Shown here: piece by piece, positions 36,351 to 44,102 of the stretch
How positions within the stretch are numbered: the stretch's first letter is position 1
How the letters are laid out: each line of letters opens with the position of its first letter
DNA from: AA29 sp041481445
GTDB lineage: Bacteria > Acidobacteriota > Vicinamibacteria > Fen-336
Direction of reading: 5' to 3'
NCBI GenBank assembly: GCA_041481445.1
Contig: JBGPBV010000036.1
Location: 1 to 51,275 of the forward strand
Length of the DNA: 51,275 bases
Made by a program: the position numbers and the translations under genes
The notes under the pieces: model-generated
What the model saw: the letters and a program-made list of their open reading frames with translations, nothing else
Database searches by the model: none
Told to the model about the DNA's origin: nothing

Positions 36351-36437
36351 GGATTTTACGCAATGACGGCGCTCACCGCCGCGCCGCGCGAGGAGGCGCG
36401 ACGAGGCTCCCGGTCCCGGCGCTCCGCGCCGGCCCGT

Positions 36438-36466
36438 TTGACTCGTCCGCCGAGTAAGCGTAGTTT
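36438..36466 (+). promoter_or_regulatory. Sigma-70-like promoter of the Ser/Thr kinase gene
   Basis: TTGACT at 36438-36443 matches the -35 at five of six bases; 17 bases later TAGTTT at 36461-36466 is a weak -10. The leader would be about 47 bases. No ribosome-binding site is obvious before the ATG at 36520. Confidence 0.45.
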
Positions 36467-36519
36467 CGGGCGGAACTTGTAGACGATTCCGTCCGCGCAA
36501 GAACGCCTCGAGCTTCCCC

Positions 36520-38994
36520 ATGGCCGCCCTCGAGCCCGGCACCACTCTCGCCCACTACAAGATCGTCGACAAGCTGGGGCAGGGTGGACAGGCCACTGCC
36601 TACCGGGCGGACGACCTGCGGCTCAACCGACAGGTCGTCATGAAGGTCCTTCGGCCCGAGCTGGCCGCCAACGAGGCGGCGCGCCGCCGCTTCGACCGCG
36701 AGGCGCTGCTGTGCTCGGCCCTCGACAACCCGAACATCGCCGCCATCTACGACACCGGCGAGGTGGACGGGCTCTGCTACATCGTCATGCAGTACGTCGA
36801 GGGGACGACGCTGAAGGAGCTGATCGGGGGCCGGCCGCTGGAGACGCCGGTCGCCCTCTCCATAGCCATCCAGATCGCGGATGCTCTCGCCGTCGCTCAC
36901 GCCAGCGGAATAGTACACCGCGACATCAAGCCCTCGAACGTAATTGTGACGTCCGGGGGCCAGGCGAAGGTCCTGGACTTCGGCCTGGCCAAGCTGGTGG
37001 CCGGCCAGCGCCCCGACCTTGAGGACGCCGACGACTCCCTCACGGACGTCGGCGTGCCCTACGGGTCCCTCGGCTACGGCTCCCCGGAGCAGGCCATGGG
37101 GCAGCGTGCCGACCACCGCTCGGACGTGTTCAGCCTGGGGGTCGTGCTCTACCAGATGGTCACGGGCCACCTGCCGTTCCCGGGCAGCACGCCTCTGGAG
37201 CGGATCCGGGCCGTGCTGCACCAGGACCCGGTCCCGATGACGCGGTTCGCGCCGCGGGCCCCCCAGTCCCTCCAGCGGATCCTCGAGCGCGCGCTGGCCA
37301 AGGACCCCGCGGACCGCCATCCCACCATGGCCGCCCTGCGCGACGAGCTCAAGGCCCTCGAGCGCCGCCTGGCCCGCGACACGGGCGTTGCAGGCGGGAC
37401 CCCGGCCCGCCCGGGTCCACGCGCGCCCCGGGCCTGGGCCGCCCTGGGCGCGGGGCTGGGCCGCGTCTTCGGGCGCCGGCGCGAGGAGCGCGCCGACGCC
37501 GAGGGTCCGACGCCCTTCCGCTCGCCGCGCCCCGGGGCTCCGCTGCGTCCGGCCTCGTGGGGCACGGAGACCAAGCGCACCATCGCCGTCCTGCCCTTCC
37601 GCAACCTCTCCGGCGATCCCCAGGCCGACTTCTACGAGTTCTCGCTGGCCGACGCCGTGATCACGGAGCTGGCCCAGGTGCGCTCGATCGTGGTGCGGCC
37701 TTCGTCCTACATGGCCGCCTACGCCGGCCTCACCCCCGACCCCCGCCAGGTCGGAGAGGACCTGGCGGTGCAGGCGGTGCTGGCGGGCAGCTTCTTCCGC
37801 GCCCCCGACCGCCTGCGCGTCACCGCCCAGCTCGTGGCCACCGCCAGCGGCGAGATCCTCTGGAGCGACAAGGTGGACGTGCCCGCGCAGGACCTCATCA
37901 CCGTCCAGGACACCCTGGCCCAGCGCGTGGTGGCCGGGCTGCGCCTGACCCTGACCCCCGAGGAGCAGGCGGCCCTCGCCCAGCGCCCGACCCGCAGCGC
38001 CCCCGCCTACGAGTTCTACCTGCGCGGCCGCGACCTGCTCCTGCGCTACGTCCTGCGCACGCTGGACCTCGAGGACCTCGAGCACGCGATCGGGATGTTC
38101 CACGAGGCGGTCGGGCTGGACACGGAGTTCGCGGGGGCGCACGCCGCCCTCGCCCGCTGCTACGTCCTGCACGCGCAGGGCTACGGCGGAGAGGAGTACT
38201 ACCAGCTCGCCGAGCGCTCCTTGCGCCGCGCCCTCGAGGTCGACCCCTCCGACATCGAGGCCCGCCTGCAGGTCGTGCACGTCGACCTCCACCACGGCAA
38301 CAAGGAGCGCGCGGAGGCCACCATCTCCGCCCTGCGCGGCGAGCGCCCCAACGATCCGACCGTGCTGCTGACCGCGGCCATGCTCTACCGCCTGGACGGC
38401 CTCTACGAGCAGGCCCTCTCCGAGTACGACCACCTGATCGCCCTCAACCCGGGCGACGCCGTGCTCGTCAGCTACAACAAGGCGCGCCTGGCCATGAACC
38501 AGGGCGACAACGACCGCGCGGTGGCGGAGCTGGAGGCGGGGAGGGCGGCGGAGCCGGAGCATCCCCTGCTGAAGATCTTCCTGGCCGTGGCCCGCTTCCA
38601 GCAGGGCCGCATCGACGAGGCGCAGTCGCTCATCGAGGACGTGCTGCGCCACAGCCCGCAGTTCGACGCCGCCCAGCCCCTCCTGGCCTGGTGCCTGGCC
38701 GCGCGGGGCCAGGCGGAAGCGGCGCGGGCCCTCATCACCGACCGCGTGCAGGAGACTGCCCGCGCCGACCACGAAGTGGCCTTCTGGCTCGGCTGCTTCT
38801 ACGCCGGGCAGGGCCTGCGCGACGAGGCCATGGAATGGCTGCGCCGCTCCGTGTTCCTCGGCAACGAGGACTACGTCCTCTTCCACGACAGCCGCACCCT
38901 GACCCCCCTGCGCGACCACCCGCCGTTCCTGGAGCTCCTGGGCGCCCTGCGCGCGCGCTGGGAGCAGCGCCTGGCCGGTACCCGCCCATCGTGA
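36520..38994 (+). CDS. Ser/Thr protein kinase with TolB-like domain and TPR repeats
   Basis: An 824-residue Hanks-type kinase. The kinase domain (about 12-285) has a Gly-rich loop GQGGQAT, Lys42 in VVMKVL, HRDIKPSN with Asp135, DFGLAK at 153, and the SPEQ motif in the P+1 region. After a Pro/Arg linker comes a TolB/FlgO-like domain (about 350-490) that begins TIAVLPFRNLSGDP and has AVLAGSFFRAPDRLRVTAQLV, then several TPR-like repeats (about 495-800). No membrane helix is evident, so it is probably cytoplasmic. Similar kinase-TolB-TPR proteins are common in Acidobacteriota. Its stop overlaps the mgtE GTG start (GTGA), suggesting coupled translation. Confidence 0.9.
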   Translation: MAALEPGTTLAHYKIVDKLGQGGQATAYRADDLRLNRQVVMKVLRPELAANEAARRRFDREALLCSALDNPNIAAIYDTGEVDGLCYIVMQYVEGTTLKELIGGRPLETPVALSIAIQIADALAVAHASGIVHRDIKPSNVIVTSGGQAKVLDFGLAKLVAGQRPDLEDADDSLTDVGVPYGSLGYGSPEQAMGQRADHRSDVFSLGVVLYQMVTGHLPFPGSTPLERIRAVLHQDPVPMTRFAPRAPQSLQRILERALAKDPADRHPTMAALRDELKALERRLARDTGVAGGTPARPGPRAPRAWAALGAGLGRVFGRRREERADAEGPTPFRSPRPGAPLRPASWGTETKRTIAVLPFRNLSGDPQADFYEFSLADAVITELAQVRSIVVRPSSYMAAYAGLTPDPRQVGEDLAVQAVLAGSFFRAPDRLRVTAQLVATASGEILWSDKVDVPAQDLITVQDTLAQRVVAGLRLTLTPEEQAALAQRPTRSAPAYEFYLRGRDLLLRYVLRTLDLEDLEHAIGMFHEAVGLDTEFAGAHAALARCYVLHAQGYGGEEYYQLAERSLRRALEVDPSDIEARLQVVHVDLHHGNKERAEATISALRGERPNDPTVLLTAAMLYRLDGLYEQALSEYDHLIALNPGDAVLVSYNKARLAMNQGDNDRAVAELEAGRAAEPEHPLLKIFLAVARFQQGRIDEAQSLIEDVLRHSPQFDAAQPLLAWCLAARGQAEAARALITDRVQETARADHEVAFWLGCFYAGQGLRDEAMEWLRRSVFLGNEDYVLFHDSRTLTPLRDHPPFLELLGALRARWEQRLAGTRPS

Positions 38995-40346
38995 CCGCGC
39001 CCAAGGAGCTGCTGGAACGGATCCAGCTCCGCCTCGAGGACAGCTTCACCGGCATCGGCGAGGTGGTGGGGGACATGCCCGCCGCCGACCTCGGCGACCT
39101 CCTCAACCAGCTCACGATCGTGGAGGCGGCCACAGTGCTGACCATGCTCCCGGTGGCGCGCGCGGTCCAGGTCTTCGACCAGCCGACCATGACCCGGCGC
39201 GGGGTGATCCTCGAGAACCTGCCCACCGCCCGCGCCGCCCAGATCCTCGAAGGCATGGCCGCGGACGAGCGCACCGACATCGTCCAGCAGATGGGCCATC
39301 GCGACCGGCGCAAGCTCCTGCCCACCCTGCGCATGGACGTGCGGGCGGAGGTCGAGCGTCTCTGCCAGTATCCCCCGCACTCCGCGGGCGGCATCATGAC
39401 CACGGAGTTCGTCCGGCTCGCTCCGTCCATGAAGGTGCGCGACGCCCTGCGCCACATCCGGGCGGTGGCCCGCGACAAGGAGTCGATCTACGCCTGCTAC
39501 GTGCTCCAGCCGGGCACGGGGGCCCTGCTCGGCTCCCTCTCCCTGCGCGACCTGGTGATGGCGGACCTGGAGAGCCCGGTCACGGAGGTCATGCGGCGGA
39601 AGCCCATCACGGTGGACGCCCTCGAGGACCAGGAGTCGGTGGCCAACAAGATCGCCAAGTACAACCTCCTGGCCGTGCCCGTGGTCGAGAAGGACGGCAG
39701 CGTGGTCGGCTTCGTGACCGTGGACGACGTCATCGACGTCCTGGTGGAGGAGGGTACGGAGGACATCCTGCGCCTGGCCGCGGTGGAGCCGGGCGCGCTC
39801 GACAAGCCCTACTTCGACAACCCCGTGCTGCTGGTGGTGCGCAAGCGCATCGGGTGGCTGCTCCTGCTGTTCGTGGCCGAGACCTTCACCGGGACCGTGC
39901 TCCGGCACTTCGAGAACGAGCTGGCGGCGGTGGTGGCGCTGTCGTTCTTCATCCCCCTGCTCATCGGCACCGGCGGCAACGCGGGCTCGCAGACCGTCAC
40001 CACCATCATCCGCAGCCTGGCCCTGCGCGAGATCAAGCTCAAGGACGGCTGGCGGGTGCTGGCGCGCGAGGCGAGCACGGGGGTGACCATCGGCCTTCTC
40101 CTGGGCGCCGTCGCCTTCGGCCGCGCGCTTCTCTGGGGGGCGCACATGCCCCTGGCCGCCACCGTGGCCGTGACCATCCTCGCCATCTGCTCATGGTCGA
40201 CCACGGTGGGCTCGTTGATCCCGATCCTGGCCGAGCGCTTCGGAGTGGACCCGACCGTGCTCTCCGCGCCCCTGATCACCACGCTGGTCGACGCCACGGG
40301 ACTGGTGATCTACTTCTCGATCGCGAAGGCGATCCTGGGGCTCTGA
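38991..40346 (+). CDS. mgtE: MgtE-type magnesium transporter
   Basis: A 451-residue Mg2+ channel/transporter. The cytoplasmic N domain (about 1-130, with AAQILEGMAADERTDIVQQM) is followed by PHSAGGIMTTEF and two CBS domains (about 135-255; LAVPVVEKDGSVVGFVTVDDVIDVL), a plug helix, and five membrane helices with the family signature PLLIGTGGNAGSQT. In known members the N and CBS domains close the pore when Mg2+ is high. The GTG start at 38991 overlaps the kinase stop. The gene is close to the convergent small gene at 40351, only 4 bases away. Coupling to a kinase is unusual and may mean regulation by phosphorylation; this is inferred. Confidence 0.92.
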   Translation: MTAPKELLERIQLRLEDSFTGIGEVVGDMPAADLGDLLNQLTIVEAATVLTMLPVARAVQVFDQPTMTRRGVILENLPTARAAQILEGMAADERTDIVQQMGHRDRRKLLPTLRMDVRAEVERLCQYPPHSAGGIMTTEFVRLAPSMKVRDALRHIRAVARDKESIYACYVLQPGTGALLGSLSLRDLVMADLESPVTEVMRRKPITVDALEDQESVANKIAKYNLLAVPVVEKDGSVVGFVTVDDVIDVLVEEGTEDILRLAAVEPGALDKPYFDNPVLLVVRKRIGWLLLLFVAETFTGTVLRHFENELAAVVALSFFIPLLIGTGGNAGSQTVTTIIRSLALREIKLKDGWRVLAREASTGVTIGLLLGAVAFGRALLWGAHMPLAATVAVTILAICSWSTTVGSLIPILAERFGVDPTVLSAPLITTLVDATGLVIYFSIAKAILGL

Positions 40347-40350
40347 ACGG

Positions 40351-40548
40351 CTACCGCTTGGCGCGAGAGCGCTCCGCGGCTTCCTCGTCCTTCAAGGCCT
40401 GCGTCATCTCGGCCACGGACATGACGACCTTGCCGCTCGGGAAATCCAGCTCCAGCGGCTTGTTGGCGGCGACGTGCAGCTTGAACAGCGCGCGAAGGGA
40501 GACGGACGGGCCGCCCTTGCGCGCTTCGGGCCGTGCGTGCTCGCTCAT
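40351..40548 (-). CDS. Small hypothetical protein translationally coupled to the NUDIX gene
   Basis: A 65-residue protein whose ATG overlaps the NUDIX stop by 4 bases (ATGA at 40545-40548). It is a charged soluble protein with an ordered middle (SLRALFKLHVAANKPLELDF) and a helical, acidic-then-basic end (EMTQALKDEEAAERSRAKR). I do not recognise a family. Its length, the exact overlap and the folded-looking composition support a real gene. Confidence 0.55.
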   Translation of the reverse strand: MSEHARPEARKGGPSVSLRALFKLHVAANKPLELDFPSGKVVMSVAEMTQALKDEEAAERSRAKR

Positions 40549-41120
40549 GGGCGCCCATGATACGCGTACGCCCGCGCCTTCGCCAGCCCGCGCCGCAGGC
40601 CGGGATCGAGGTCGATCGAGCCCAGCTCCGCCCAGCCGAACCACCTCAGGTCGGCCGCTTCGAGCGGGGCCCGCCGCAGGGCGTCCGTCCCCGCCACCGC
40701 GAGGTAGCGCAGGTCCAGGTGCTCGTGCGCGGGCTCGCCGGGCCGCGCCGGGATGAGGTGGACGTCGAGGTCGAGGGGCCGCGGGGCGGCCGGATGCAGG
40801 GCCAGGTCGTGCAGTCCCGTCTCCTCGCGCGTCTCGCGCAGCGCGACCGCCTCCCCGCTCGTCTCCCCGGGCTCGGCGTGGCCGCCCGGCTGCAGCCACC
40901 GGCCGAGCTTCCGATGGTGCAGGAGCAAGGCGCGCGCGCCGTCCGCGGACAGGACGAAGGCGCTGCCGGTCAGGTGGCCCTCCGGGATCGAGCGGTCGAA
41001 GGGGTCCGGATGCCGGCCGACGAACTCCAGGATGAGCTGCCGGTGCCGCGACTCCGCCTCGTCGGCGGGGGGGTGGGCGCGGAGCGCGGCGAGGAGGAGG
41101 TCCCGGGCGGCGGTGGCCAA
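40545..41120 (-). CDS. NUDIX hydrolase
   Basis: A 191-residue NUDIX protein. The Nudix box is complete: GHAEPGETSGEAVALRETREETGL fits Gx5Ex7REUxEExGU, so it should hydrolyse a nucleoside diphosphate linked to another group. The upstream helical part (RHRQLILEFVGRHPDPFDRS) and LLLHHRKLGRWLQPGGH place it among proteins similar to the NUDIX hydrolases of about 180 residues whose substrates are unknown. The start is a TTG at 41120 without a strong ribosome-binding site. The small gene downstream overlaps it by 4 bases. Confidence 0.87.
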   Translation of the reverse strand: MATAARDLLLAALRAHPPADEAESRHRQLILEFVGRHPDPFDRSIPEGHLTGSAFVLSADGARALLLHHRKLGRWLQPGGHAEPGETSGEAVALRETREETGLHDLALHPAAPRPLDLDVHLIPARPGEPAHEHLDLRYLAVAGTDALRRAPLEAADLRWFGWAELGSIDLDPGLRRGLAKARAYAYHGRP

Positions 41121-41134
41121 GGGACGCCCCGGGC

Positions 41135-41992
41135 CTACGGGCGCCGCTCGAGCAGCCGCTCGACGCGCTTCACACGGGCCGCCGTGTCCGCCGCCGCCGT
41201 GCTGAGCTGGTCCACCTTCTCGTGAAGGTGGGCCACCTCCATCTCCGCCTTGATGTTGACCTCGTACTCGATGTCGCCGCGGATGCGCTCCTTGGCCGCC
41301 TGGCGGTTCTGGCTCAGCAGGACGAACACGGACAGGATGATCGCCTCCAGCGACACGACCATGGTGAGGAGGCCGTAGGGGAAGGGGTCGAACATCGGCG
41401 CCCCGGGGATGCCGGGCACGTTGAGCAGGAACCAGACCGCGAAGAACAAGACGTGGAGGAGGAGGAACGGGATGCTGCCGCTGAAGTCCGCGATCCAGTC
41501 CGCGGCCTTCTGCACGGCCGTCCGGTTGTCCTCCGCGGCCACGTTGACGTTGCGGGAGGCGGTGTGGCGCAGGCGCTCCGCGGACACGCGCAGGCGCCGG
41601 CCCATCGCGCTCAGGAGGTCGAGGGCGGCGGCGGGATGGCGGCGCAGGAACTCGTCCAGGTCCGTGCGGTCCAGCCGCAGCGCTTCGAGCGCCTCCGTGC
41701 TGATGACCGAGGCCGAGCGCGGGCCCCCGTCGAGCAGCGACAGCTCGCCCACCACGTCGCCCACCCCGGCCACCTCCAGCACGATGCGCGTCCCGGTGTC
41801 GTCCTTGAAGTAGACCTCGGCCTTGCCGGAGCGGATCACGTACAGGCAGTCGCCCGGCTCGCCGTAGCTGAACACCATCTGGCCCTGGGCGAACTGGACC
41901 TCCTCGAGCTGGGCGGCGAGGGCCACGCGCTCGTTGTCGTCGAGGAAATGGAAGAAAGGGATGTCGGCGAGGAGGGCCGCGTCCGCGGGCAT
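41135..41992 (-). CDS. Cyclic-nucleotide-binding domain fused to DUF1003 membrane domain
   Basis: A 285-residue protein. Residues about 8-125 form a cNMP-binding domain with FSYGEPGDCLYVIRSGKAEVYF and GDVVGELSLLDGGPRSASV, where the Glu and Arg of the phosphate-binding cassette are in place. A DUF1003 domain follows, with two membrane helices (FLLLHVLFFAVWFLLNV and TMVVSLEAIILSVFVLLS), then a C-terminal coiled coil (about 250-285). It could couple a cyclic-nucleotide signal to a membrane event. The ATG at 41992 lies just upstream of the ligand domain; the upstream extension overlaps the divergent phosphatase-like gene and was rejected. Confidence 0.85.
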   Translation of the reverse strand: MPADAALLADIPFFHFLDDNERVALAAQLEEVQFAQGQMVFSYGEPGDCLYVIRSGKAEVYFKDDTGTRIVLEVAGVGDVVGELSLLDGGPRSASVISTEALEALRLDRTDLDEFLRRHPAAALDLLSAMGRRLRVSAERLRHTASRNVNVAAEDNRTAVQKAADWIADFSGSIPFLLLHVLFFAVWFLLNVPGIPGAPMFDPFPYGLLTMVVSLEAIILSVFVLLSQNRQAAKERIRGDIEYEVNIKAEMEVAHLHEKVDQLSTAAADTAARVKRVERLLERRP

Positions 41993-42032
41993 CGGCGGAT
42001 TGTAGCAGCGAGGCGGTATCATTTCGGGCCCG

Positions 42033-42479
42033 ATGGAGATGCTCGCCATCAACACCGCCGGGACCCTCCTCCTATCCGGGGCGATCGATACCTGGGAGGA
42101 GGTCCTGGGGCGTGGCGTCGACACGATCGTGGACATGGACGGCTATGTCGACGCCGGGCTCCCGGAAATGCCGAACCGGCTGTTGTACCTGTACTACCCG
42201 ATCTTCGACGAGGACCTGCCCTGCGTGAGCAAGCTGGACGTGGTGGGGCGCCTGGTGGCCAACCTCGTCGAGTCCCGGCACACCGTCCTCGTGCACTGCC
42301 GGATGGGCCTGAACCGGTCGAACCTCGTGATCGCCACCGCGCTCACCTACCTGGGCATGACGGGCGAGGAGGCCCTGGCCCACCTGCGGGAGGTTCGCCC
42401 GGGCGCGCTCTACAACGAGGTCTTCGCCGCGCACGTGCGGGCGCTTCCGTGCCGCTCGGGCCGCGGCGCGGCGGGGTGA
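42033..42479 (+). CDS. Dual-specificity/tyrosine phosphatase-like protein
   Basis: A 148-residue protein of the dual-specificity phosphatase fold. The P-loop is His88-Cys89-RMGLN-Arg95-Ser96, a complete CX5RS signature, and Asp59 in PIFDED may be the general acid. The opening sequence, LLLSGAID and VDTIVDMDGYVD, matches the start of the fold. It may dephosphorylate a protein or a phosphoinositide-like or sugar phosphate. A TATCAT hexamer at 42017-42022 could be a -10 box. It shares a 40-base divergent region with the cNMP-DUF1003 gene; the Ser/Thr kinase at 36520 is the only obvious protein kinase in the window. Confidence 0.82.
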   Translation: MEMLAINTAGTLLLSGAIDTWEEVLGRGVDTIVDMDGYVDAGLPEMPNRLLYLYYPIFDEDLPCVSKLDVVGRLVANLVESRHTVLVHCRMGLNRSNLVIATALTYLGMTGEEALAHLREVRPGALYNEVFAAHVRALPCRSGRGAAG

Positions 42480-42488
42480 GGCCGGGGC

Positions 42489-43412
42489 TCAGGCCTCGGT
42501 GAGGACGGGCTCGGGGACGGCCTCTGCAACGGGGACGAGCGGCGCCGCCGCCTCCGCGGCCTCCCGCGCCTCGCGTCCCTCGATGCGGAACTGGTCCGCG
42601 TTCCGGGGCAGGAGCTGGACGTCGCGCGCGAGGCCGAGCGCCATCAGCACGCGGATCATGGCCCAGGTGGCATCGACCTCCCACCACTCGTGGCCGTGGC
42701 GCGCCGAGCGCTGGAAGGCATGGTGGTTGTTGTGCCAGCCTTCACCCCAGGCCACGAGACCCACCCACCAGCAATTGGTCGAGCCTTCCGGCGTGTCGTA
42801 CGTGCGGTAGCCGAAGGTGTGGGCGGCGGAGTTCACGAACCAGGTCGCGTTGAGCCCCACCACGAGCCGCAGGAAGATCCCCCAGACGACGAAGCCCCAT
42901 CCGCCCCACGCGTAGAGGGCGAGCCCGACGATGATGTTGGGGAAGACGTGCAGGCGGTTGAGCACGCGGTGCACGGGATCGGCCACGAGCTCGGGTGCCT
43001 GGCGCGCTTCCATCGCGCGGCGGTCCATCCCGATGTCGGTGAGGATCCAGCCTATGTGGCTCCAGAGGAAGCCGTCCTTCGGCGTGTGGAGGTCGCGCCC
43101 TTCGCGGTCGGACAGCGTGTGGTGGAGACGGTGCATGGCCACCCAGCTGACCGCGCCGCCCTCGCTGGCCAGCATCCCGATCACGGTGAAGACGTACTCG
43201 AGGGGCTTGGGGACCTTGAACCCGCGATGGGTCAGGAGCCGATGGTAGGTGAGGCAGATCCCGACCGATGCCGTCAGCCAGTACAGGAAGACCGCGATGC
43301 CGAGCGCCGTCCACGAGAACATCCAGGGGGCGAGCAGCGCGCCGGCGTGGATCGTCGCGAAATAGGTGACGTTCACCCAGTCGAACTTCTTTCCGTTCCA
43401 GGTCAGGGCCAC
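42489..43412 (-). CDS. Acyl-CoA/fatty-acid desaturase (delta-9 type)
   Basis: A 307-residue membrane-bound diiron desaturase. The three His boxes are HRLLTH (57-62), HRLHH (94-98) and HNNHH (227-231), in the order and spacing typical of the family. Four hydrophobic segments surround them. It would introduce a cis double bond into saturated acyl chains, altering membrane fluidity; electrons must come from a partner not seen here. The GTG start at 43412 has GAGGAGGAG upstream. An 18-bp palindrome lies in its control region at 43449-43466, so it is probably regulated by a lipid-sensing repressor. Confidence 0.9.
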   Translation of the reverse strand: MALTWNGKKFDWVNVTYFATIHAGALLAPWMFSWTALGIAVFLYWLTASVGICLTYHRLLTHRGFKVPKPLEYVFTVIGMLASEGGAVSWVAMHRLHHTLSDREGRDLHTPKDGFLWSHIGWILTDIGMDRRAMEARQAPELVADPVHRVLNRLHVFPNIIVGLALYAWGGWGFVVWGIFLRLVVGLNATWFVNSAAHTFGYRTYDTPEGSTNCWWVGLVAWGEGWHNNHHAFQRSARHGHEWWEVDATWAMIRVLMALGLARDVQLLPRNADQFRIEGREAREAAEAAAPLVPVAEAVPEPVLTEA

Positions 43413-43448
43413 GCGCTCCTCCTCGGATGTGCGACTCCAAGGAGGCTA

Positions 43449-43466
43449 GCATCCGCGCGCGGATGC
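43449..43466. promoter_or_regulatory. 18-bp palindromic operator before the desaturase gene
   Basis: GCATCCGCGCGCGGATGC is a perfect palindrome 36 bases before the desaturase start. On the minus strand it follows a CTGACA hexamer (a possible -35) by 2 bases, so a bound repressor would cover the promoter. TetR- or GntR-type lipid regulators bind sites of this kind. Confidence 0.6.
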
Positions 43467-43496
43467 GTCTGTCAGAGAAACGTAATACTTGCGGGG

Positions 43497-43817
43497 CTAG
43501 GCGATCCGGAGCGCGCGCCGGGGGCTGGCCGCGCGGACGGCGAGCCAGATTCCGAGGCCGACGAGCAGGAAGGGCAGGAGGGGCAGCACGACCAGGAACA
43601 GGACCGCGGCCAGCAGGCCGAAGACCAGGCCGATGCCGGAGAAGACGACCTTGAAAACGACTCCGAGCAGGCCGAAGACCACCCGGAAGACCACGCCGAG
43701 CAGCTTGAACGGGAGGAAGACCAGGCCGAACACCAGCTTGAACACGACCTTCAGGATCAGCACCGGCACGGCCAGCAGGGCCACGGCCAAGACGGCCAGG
43801 ACGACCAGGCTGAGCAT
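43497..43817 (-). CDS. Small, strongly hydrophobic membrane protein with internal repeats
   Basis: A 106-residue protein, almost entirely hydrophobic with few charges. Short units such as VVFKLVFGLVF, GVVFRVVFGLLGVVFKVVF recur and may form amphipathic or membrane-lining helices; the DNA shows matching imperfect repeats. The ATG at 43817 has GAGGAGA upstream. The family is unknown; a membrane-associated accessory protein is the most that can be said. Confidence 0.6.
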   Translation of the reverse strand: MLSLVVLAVLAVALLAVPVLILKVVFKLVFGLVFLPFKLLGVVFRVVFGLLGVVFKVVFSGIGLVFGLLAAVLFLVVLPLLPFLLVGLGIWLAVRAASPRRALRIA

Positions 43818-43873
43818 CTTGTCTCCTCACGCCCGGGACAGGACGCCGTGCGGGCGCTCACATCCATGTACGT

Positions 43874-43896
43874 CGGGAAACCCGTCAGGGTTCCCG
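43874..43896. other. Hairpin in the divergent region 43818-44102
   Basis: CGGGAAACCC, loop GTCA, GGGTTCCCG forms a 9-bp stem with a single bulged A. It would be in the leader of the small hydrophobic protein on the minus strand or upstream of the S74 gene on the plus strand. There is no gene in this 285-base region. Confidence 0.4.
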
Positions 43897-43986
43897 TTTC
43901 CGAGCGAGTACCGCGCGAGAGGAACGGAGTCGCGCTAGAGTTCGGCTTCAAGCATGACCCCGCCGTTGGCCGCCAAGCGGCCCGTC

Positions 43987-44005
43987 TCCAGACCAGCGGT
44001 CTGGA
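43987..44005. promoter_or_regulatory. 8-bp inverted repeat upstream of the S74-type gene
   Basis: TCCAGACC, spacer AGC, GGTCTGGA is a perfect inverted repeat about 100 bases before the ATG at 44103. It is a candidate operator or hairpin. Confidence 0.4.
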
Positions 44006-44062
44006 CAAGCCCGAGCCACGATCCGGCCTGGCCGGCAAGGGCGAAGTCCAGCACCGCGAGGT

Positions 44063-44072
44063 GCACTAGTGC
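44063..44072. promoter_or_regulatory. 10-bp palindrome GCACTAGTGC upstream of the S74-type gene
   Basis: The palindrome shares its GCACT/AGTGC half-sites with the boxR operators but has two fewer central bases. It lies 30 bases before the ATG. It may be an operator or chance. Confidence 0.3.
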
Positions 44073-44102
44073 GTCCGACGATCCCACGCTCGAGGTAGAG
44101 CC

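Noticed and set aside
36373..38919. An 848-codon minus-strand frame opposite the Ser/Thr kinase
   Set aside because: The frame mirrors the codon bias of the kinase gene; the predicted protein has no domain and low-complexity composition.
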